From: Epiperipatus broadwayi
Lineage: Eukaryota; Onychophora; Udeonychophora; Euonychophora; Peripatidae
Direction of reading: 5' to 3'
Assembly: GCA_028023455.1 (NCBI GenBank)
Contig: JAQFVV010006208.1
Span: 3,826,963-3,890,962 of the forward strand
DNA length: 64,000 nt
Positions 59,396 through 64,000 of the stretch are shown one piece after another. A program made the translations under genes and the position numbers. Position 1 is the stretch's first letter. The number at the start of each line of letters is the position of its first letter. The notes beneath the pieces are model-generated. The model was given only the letters and a program-made list of their open reading frames with translations, made no database searches and was not told the origin of the DNA.

Positions 59396-60665
59396 ATATA
59401 TATACACCTTTACTCCGCTTAGCAATGGCAATTGGTCCTCCAAAACTCAGCATTAATCAAGAATATCGTATACAGAATATGTAATTATAATGGGGGTCTA
59501 TGGGAAAAAAATTGGTCGGTTCCAGTCGATGTAAAATATCCACATTGGTTTCCAAGCTCAAAGATTTTCTTGATTATTTCATGACAATGATGACTAAATA
59601 CAGTATCTAAAAAGAAAAGTATTATATCACTAGGAAAAAAAATGCATATTTTCACTTTAAAAAGTACAGAACAGCAAAAAGAAAGAGAAAGTGAAACTAA
59701 ATTTGAAATTAAAAGTTTTTATAATCTTCCGCAGAAGTTTTTCATTGTAATGAAAAAAAATCCATACTGAAGTGCTTTTTTTTTTTTAAATTTGTATTAC
59801 AGTATATATTACCATACATTTATGTTTATTACTTATGTGAAATTATTCAAATTAAAAAACAATGTTTAATTATTAATTATTTAATTGAACATAAAGACTT
59901 ATTACTGTACTCCACAGTAACAAAATGCTTAATGCTTATCGTAAAGCAGTCAACTTTAGAAAAAAAAATCAACTTATTTTAAAAGTAAAAAATCTAACTT
60001 CTAATTTTCTAAAACATAGCTAGGTTTATTTTTCTTACTGTATATTTTTAGTAATGTAATAGTGCCCCCCCCCCCCCCGTTCGAGTAGAAAGATTATTAA
60101 TTAAATGCAATCTGTTTTTTTTTAACTTTTTTTTTTTTAAAAAAAGTTTTTCTTTTGATTTAAAACCACTGTTTTTCATAATCTAATATAAATGTTGAAT
60201 GTCTAGAAAAATTAAACTTTATTTAAATAATCCAAGTACTGTACATTATATTTAAATAAAGTTTAATTTTTCTATATGTATACAGTATTATAGATTCAGT
60301 AATAATATATATATATATATTTAAGTTTATACATTCTATATTCAAAATACTGAATGCAGCACTAACATTATGTTTTATAAATAAAATATTGTATGTGCTA
60401 TACAATTTCAGCAAAGTCTTTACCTGTATATGTATTACAGTAATGTACTTTTGTTTTGGGATAAAATAAATTTAAAATACCTATTCTCTGATGTCATCAG
60501 TGATGCAAAATTCAAGATGGCTGTCAAAAAAATTTTTTCCAGATCATTATAGTGAATAATCGATTGTAAATCGAAGTAGTGGGTACAAATTGATGATGAT
60601 CGCTATTTTTTAATATCACTAAGTAGCCAATTGCTAAGTGGGGTAAAGATATATATATATTAGGC
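59396..60665. mobile_element. candidate DNA element with ~30-bp inverted ends
   Basis: ATATATATACACCTTTACTCCGCTTAGCAATGG at 59396 (the key part is CTTTACTCCGCTTAGCAA) is matched in reverse near 60632 by CAATTGCTAAGTGGGGTAAAG and a TA run. The 1.2-kb interior is noncoding, contains a C-run (60064-60079), a family C arm fragment (60190-60280) and a CTGATGTCATCAGTGATG palindrome near 60487. Probably an old non-autonomous element with TA-type targets. Confidence 0.5.
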
Positions 60666-62004
60666 ATTTCAGTAGAAATGAATAGTTACACTGCTTTAGA
60701 TTAGAACAATAGCATTTGATCCTATGGCAAAGTGTTTTTACTCACAATGCATTTTTTATAATTTAAAATCTTTGTAAAATAAATTTATTTAGATATATAA
60801 ACATGTTTGATGATGTTTATCTTCCTTGAAATTCAAGTTTAGAATGATATCGTTAAGAATTTTTGTAATATTAAAGATAATTTTGCTTTTGAAACTATTA
60901 TTGATGATATTAAAGGGTAATTTATTTACTCTTTACTTGAGTGATATTAGAGTTTTTTTCTAACAAAGATTTTATAAATAAAAAATTTTTTTTCCAAACT
61001 ATTGATCTATCTTTCTGATGTGTCCAGTATTCAAACACAGCCAAATAAATATGTGTAGTGACTATTTCATTTGTAAATTAGTTGATTTAGCTTTTATAGT
61101 GGAATTGATTTCCAGTAATTAGCATGTGTTAAATTACTATTTCTTTTCATGATTTTGTATTTGATTATTGTTAAATGTATCATAATTAATAATTGCATAA
61201 TTGGGTTCTAATTTTGTTTCATATTTAGTTGTTAAGATATGATTTGACCTTAGGTTATCTCTATGTTTTAAGTCTTGATTAATGATATTAGTTAACTTAA
61301 TAATTATTTTATACATATATGAATGATTGAAATCTAATTATTTTAATATTTAATTTCATTAAAATAACTATTTATTTGGTTTTTTTAGTATTAAAATTTT
61401 ATAATCTAAAGTTTAAGTTATATACATGTACATATGGTTATTTTAACATAAAAGAATAATGTATTTATTGTTTATTAATTAAAATTATATTTTTAAGTTT
61501 ATAGTTTGATATTGCACATAAACACATGAGCTTAATAAGATACCATGAGATTCAAACCTCTCTATACATTATTATTTATTTATCATTATTAATTAAATAT
61601 TGTTTTTTATTTTCTTTTCTATTTTTTGGTCCAAAAACTTGATTATTATGTTTCTATGTCAATGTTGGACAGTTAAGATTTACAATGTGTATTTACTTAA
61701 ATAGTTGACACCAAATTCACTAATCACTATTATGTTGCTATGGCGACTTTTATAAAAAAAACTAATGACAATAATTATGAAAGATAACTAGGCATTAGTT
61801 ATGCTATGTTTGAAAATATGAATTGCTTGATGCCCAATCACATGTATTTCTCATTACGTAAATTTAGAAGTTCAAAACTATGTTTGATGATAACAGAATT
61901 ATTTGATCTCGCCAAGTTTAGATTCATCACATATATATTTTTTGTTCCATAATTTGATTTTTATCATAAAGCATCATTAATGTACTTTACTATATGAATT
62001 TATC
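60666..62004. other. spacer, nothing recognised
   Basis: AT-rich DNA without recognisable genes. Confidence 0.5.
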
Positions 62005-62110
62005 GATACATCTAGCCAAGAGGTCAGTGCCGCTGCTTTGCAAGCAACCAGTTGGCTGCAGACGGTTGTTGCGGATTCGCCTCCCGGCAGATGCTATGAC
62101 ATATGAAAAA
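62005..62110 (+). mobile_element. tRNA-derived SINE, long variant, 5'-truncated
   Basis: TAGCCAAGAGGTCAGTGCCG (A-box-like), TGCAAGCAACCAGTTGGC, GCGGATTCGCCTCCCGGC (B-box-like), GATGCTATGACATATG and an A-run. Lacks the first ~10 bases of the family. Confidence 0.75.
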
Positions 62111-62754
62111 AAAAATTAATGTTCCCAATTCATAGGGTCTGATAAAACATTGTAATGAATCTTAAATGCAAATATGTCAGTTTATAAATATTGAACTATC
62201 CATTCTATATATATATAATTTCAGCACATATTTTAATAAGCAAAAAATTGGAGTTACAAAAAACAATAGAATATTAACATATATATGTTTAAAACTTTCA
62301 TTCTACCTATTTTTAAAATATTATGAATGAAGACATCTGATGTTGACAAATATCATCTAAAGTGCCTTTCATGTTGAGTCAGAAGTCTTCAGTCAGCGCA
62401 AATCACAATCTCTTACACATCACATTAAAATATGAAGATGAAATTGGATTAATCTATGTGTTCATGTGTAATTAAAAACAGATTATATTAATCTTTAACT
62501 GGGCTTAAAATTTATATACAATAATGGTAATCTTTATCATAATAAATGATTAGTATTAATCATTAATTGTATTTATCCAAAATGGATGTCAATATTGTGT
62601 ATGCAGAAAATAGGGCACTTTCTCTCAGTGTACTTTTTTGCTTCTGTTATTGAAAATATACACGAAATTACATATACATTATTATTAAACGAATAGTCTA
62701 ATAACTGAAGCACACAGGCTTATTATATACTTGTGTGTATATATATATATATAT
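62111..62754. other. spacer, nothing recognised
   Basis: AT-rich; ends in a (TA)n run near 62738-62752. Confidence 0.5.
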
Positions 62755-62988
62755 GAGCACAGACTTTCACATAACCCACCACTCTCCACACTATCTCATA
62801 ACACTGATACACTTGAACACATATATGTCGAAAAGATAAATATATCACCAATATACGTATTTCGTGCTAAACCAGCAATCATCAGTTGGTATATTGGTGA
62901 TTATTTATCTTTTCAACATATATGTGTTCAAGTGTATCAGTGTTATGAGATAGTGTGGAGAGTGGTGGGTTGTGTGAATAGTCTAATG
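62755..62988. mobile_element. head-to-head R1 pair forming a hairpin
   Basis: A minus-sense R1 end (62755-62890) is followed at once by its inverted counterpart (62890-62988); TATATGTG(T)TCAAGTGTATCAGTGTTAT matches its complement at 62800-62830. The 89-codon frame here is repeat-derived. Confidence 0.75.
62847..62890 (-). ncRNA. putative hammerhead ribozyme in R1, best-preserved copy
   Basis: Read on the minus strand: stem I ACCAA; core CTGATGA; stem II TTGCT-GGTTT-AGCAC (four pairs plus a T-C mismatch next to the core); GAAA; stem III inside the self-complementary ATACGTAT; cleavage triplet ATA; stem I partner TTGGT (five pairs). All conserved core positions are intact. The stem II mismatch is the only departure from the consensus inferred from other R1 copies. 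Confidence 0.72.
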
Positions 62989-63361
62989 TTTATAAACTGA
63001 CTAATTGAGTTGATATGATATTGACTAATTTATGTTCTGAGTTGAGCTGCTATATTTAGCAAATGTATTAACTTATATACTGTAACTAGTATATCCTCGT
63101 CTGCATATATAAAAATAACTAATTAATCGTAATGCTAAAGGTATCCTATTTGTTAAGATTTATTTTACCGATTGTGTGTGTGCGCGTTAATATTAATATA
63201 AGAAAAACTTTTTACTAACTAAAAAATTGTTGGTTAACTAATTAAATAAGAAATTCTGTAAAACAGAGAGAAAAAGAAAGACGAAGTCTTTATTAAGTGA
63301 TTTGCGTCAAAGTTGTGAGGGCAGCACATTTGACACTTATCAAATAAACTGTAGTAATGTG
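62989..63361. other. spacer, nothing recognised
   Basis: AT-rich spacer before the tetranucleotide array. Confidence 0.5.
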
Positions 63362-63650
<289 letters not shown>

Positions 63651-63679
63651 TTTATATTGAACAATGATAAAAATGTTTA

Positions 63680-63845
63680 TGAAAGGTTGTGGTCTGGGCC
63701 AACTGATGAGTGCTGATTCAACAAGAAATGTGCATCTTGGGCATCGTAGATTTTTTCACATGCCTTTGGTCATATGTTTATGATTACATTCCTCTGCAAG
63801 GTCTTAAAAGCAGATAGAAACCAGTCCCTACCATGAGTGAGAGTG
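63680..63845 (+). mobile_element. R1 fragment with partly preserved hammerhead
   Basis: Plus-sense R1. GGCCAA, CTGATGA, a decayed stem II (GTGCT...AACAA), GAAA, self-complementary ATGTGCAT, triplet ATC and TTGGGC are seen at about 63697-63741. The core is intact but stem II is poor. Confidence 0.55.
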
Positions 63846-64000
63846 GTGTAGCAAAAATTACACTACAGAAGTATTATTTATTATTGGATAATCTTTAGTC
63901 TAACGAATGACTAATAACAATTATTAATTATTAATATACTTTCATAAAGTTGATAATTTTATCATTTGCTTAGTGTATTTTAATATATGATTTTTTTTCT
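63846..64000. other. end of window, nothing recognised
   Basis: AT-rich DNA. Confidence 0.4.

Overview
This is a very AT-rich window from an animal nuclear genome, almost certainly an invertebrate. The evidence is eukaryotic splice sites, an RTE-clade LINE, a Merlin DNA transposon, a decayed Ty3/Gypsy element, a decayed hAT transposase, tRNA-derived SINEs, long pure microsatellites and many inverted repeats. I cannot name the phylum from the sequence. Only one host-gene segment is well supported: a 1,633-bp internal exon at 44326-45958 on the + strand, bounded by a consensus acceptor and donor and open throughout. It encodes a disordered S/T/E/K/P-rich stretch of a large protein that I do not recognise. 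Nearly everything else is repeats, intron or intergenic DNA.

Layout. 1-4.1 kb is featureless AT-rich DNA. 4.1-8.4 kb holds copies of a ~330-bp repeat (called R1 here), often as head-to-head pairs, plus tRNA-derived SINEs. 9.6-12.3 kb has a perfect 79-bp-arm palindrome, two elements with hammerhead-like motifs and a 375-bp pure (ATA)n. 13.6-20.8 kb is a mosaic of foldback repeats in a T-rich strand. 20.8-24.1 kb is a nested DNA transposon with a Merlin transposase carrying one nonsense codon. 25.1-27.1 kb is a decayed Gypsy gag-protease-RT. 31-37.6 kb holds foldback, R1 and R2 repeats and a SINE. 37.7-41.0 kb is a decayed hAT copy with an internal 53-bp minisatellite. 43.0-43.7 kb is a foldback with ~330-bp arms. 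44.3-46.0 kb is the exon. 46.05-46.78 kb is a mariner-like remnant. 48.9-58.1 kb is a very long diverged inverted repeat, with a nearly intact RTE LINE (50.1-53.2 kb) in its left arm. 59.4-60.7 kb is a short-TIR element. The end holds an R1 pair and a 290-bp ATCT microsatellite.

The most interesting signal is that two unrelated multicopy repeats, R1 and R2, each contain what reads as a type I hammerhead ribozyme. The core is CUGANGA, then a stem II hairpin, then GAAA, then a tiny stem III and an NUH cleavage site, with complementary stem I strands on both sides. Stem I differs between copies in ways that keep pairing. This looks like a non-autonomous ribozyme-bearing (retrozyme-, SINE- or Penelope-associated) system, often as inverted head-to-head pairs. 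Three further foldback families carry a related CTGANGAAG...GAAAC motif that fits the hammerhead core less well.

All repeat-family names (R1, R2, B, C, P80) are mine, defined only by comparison of copies inside this window. Coordinates of repeat edges are by eye and may be off by tens of bases.
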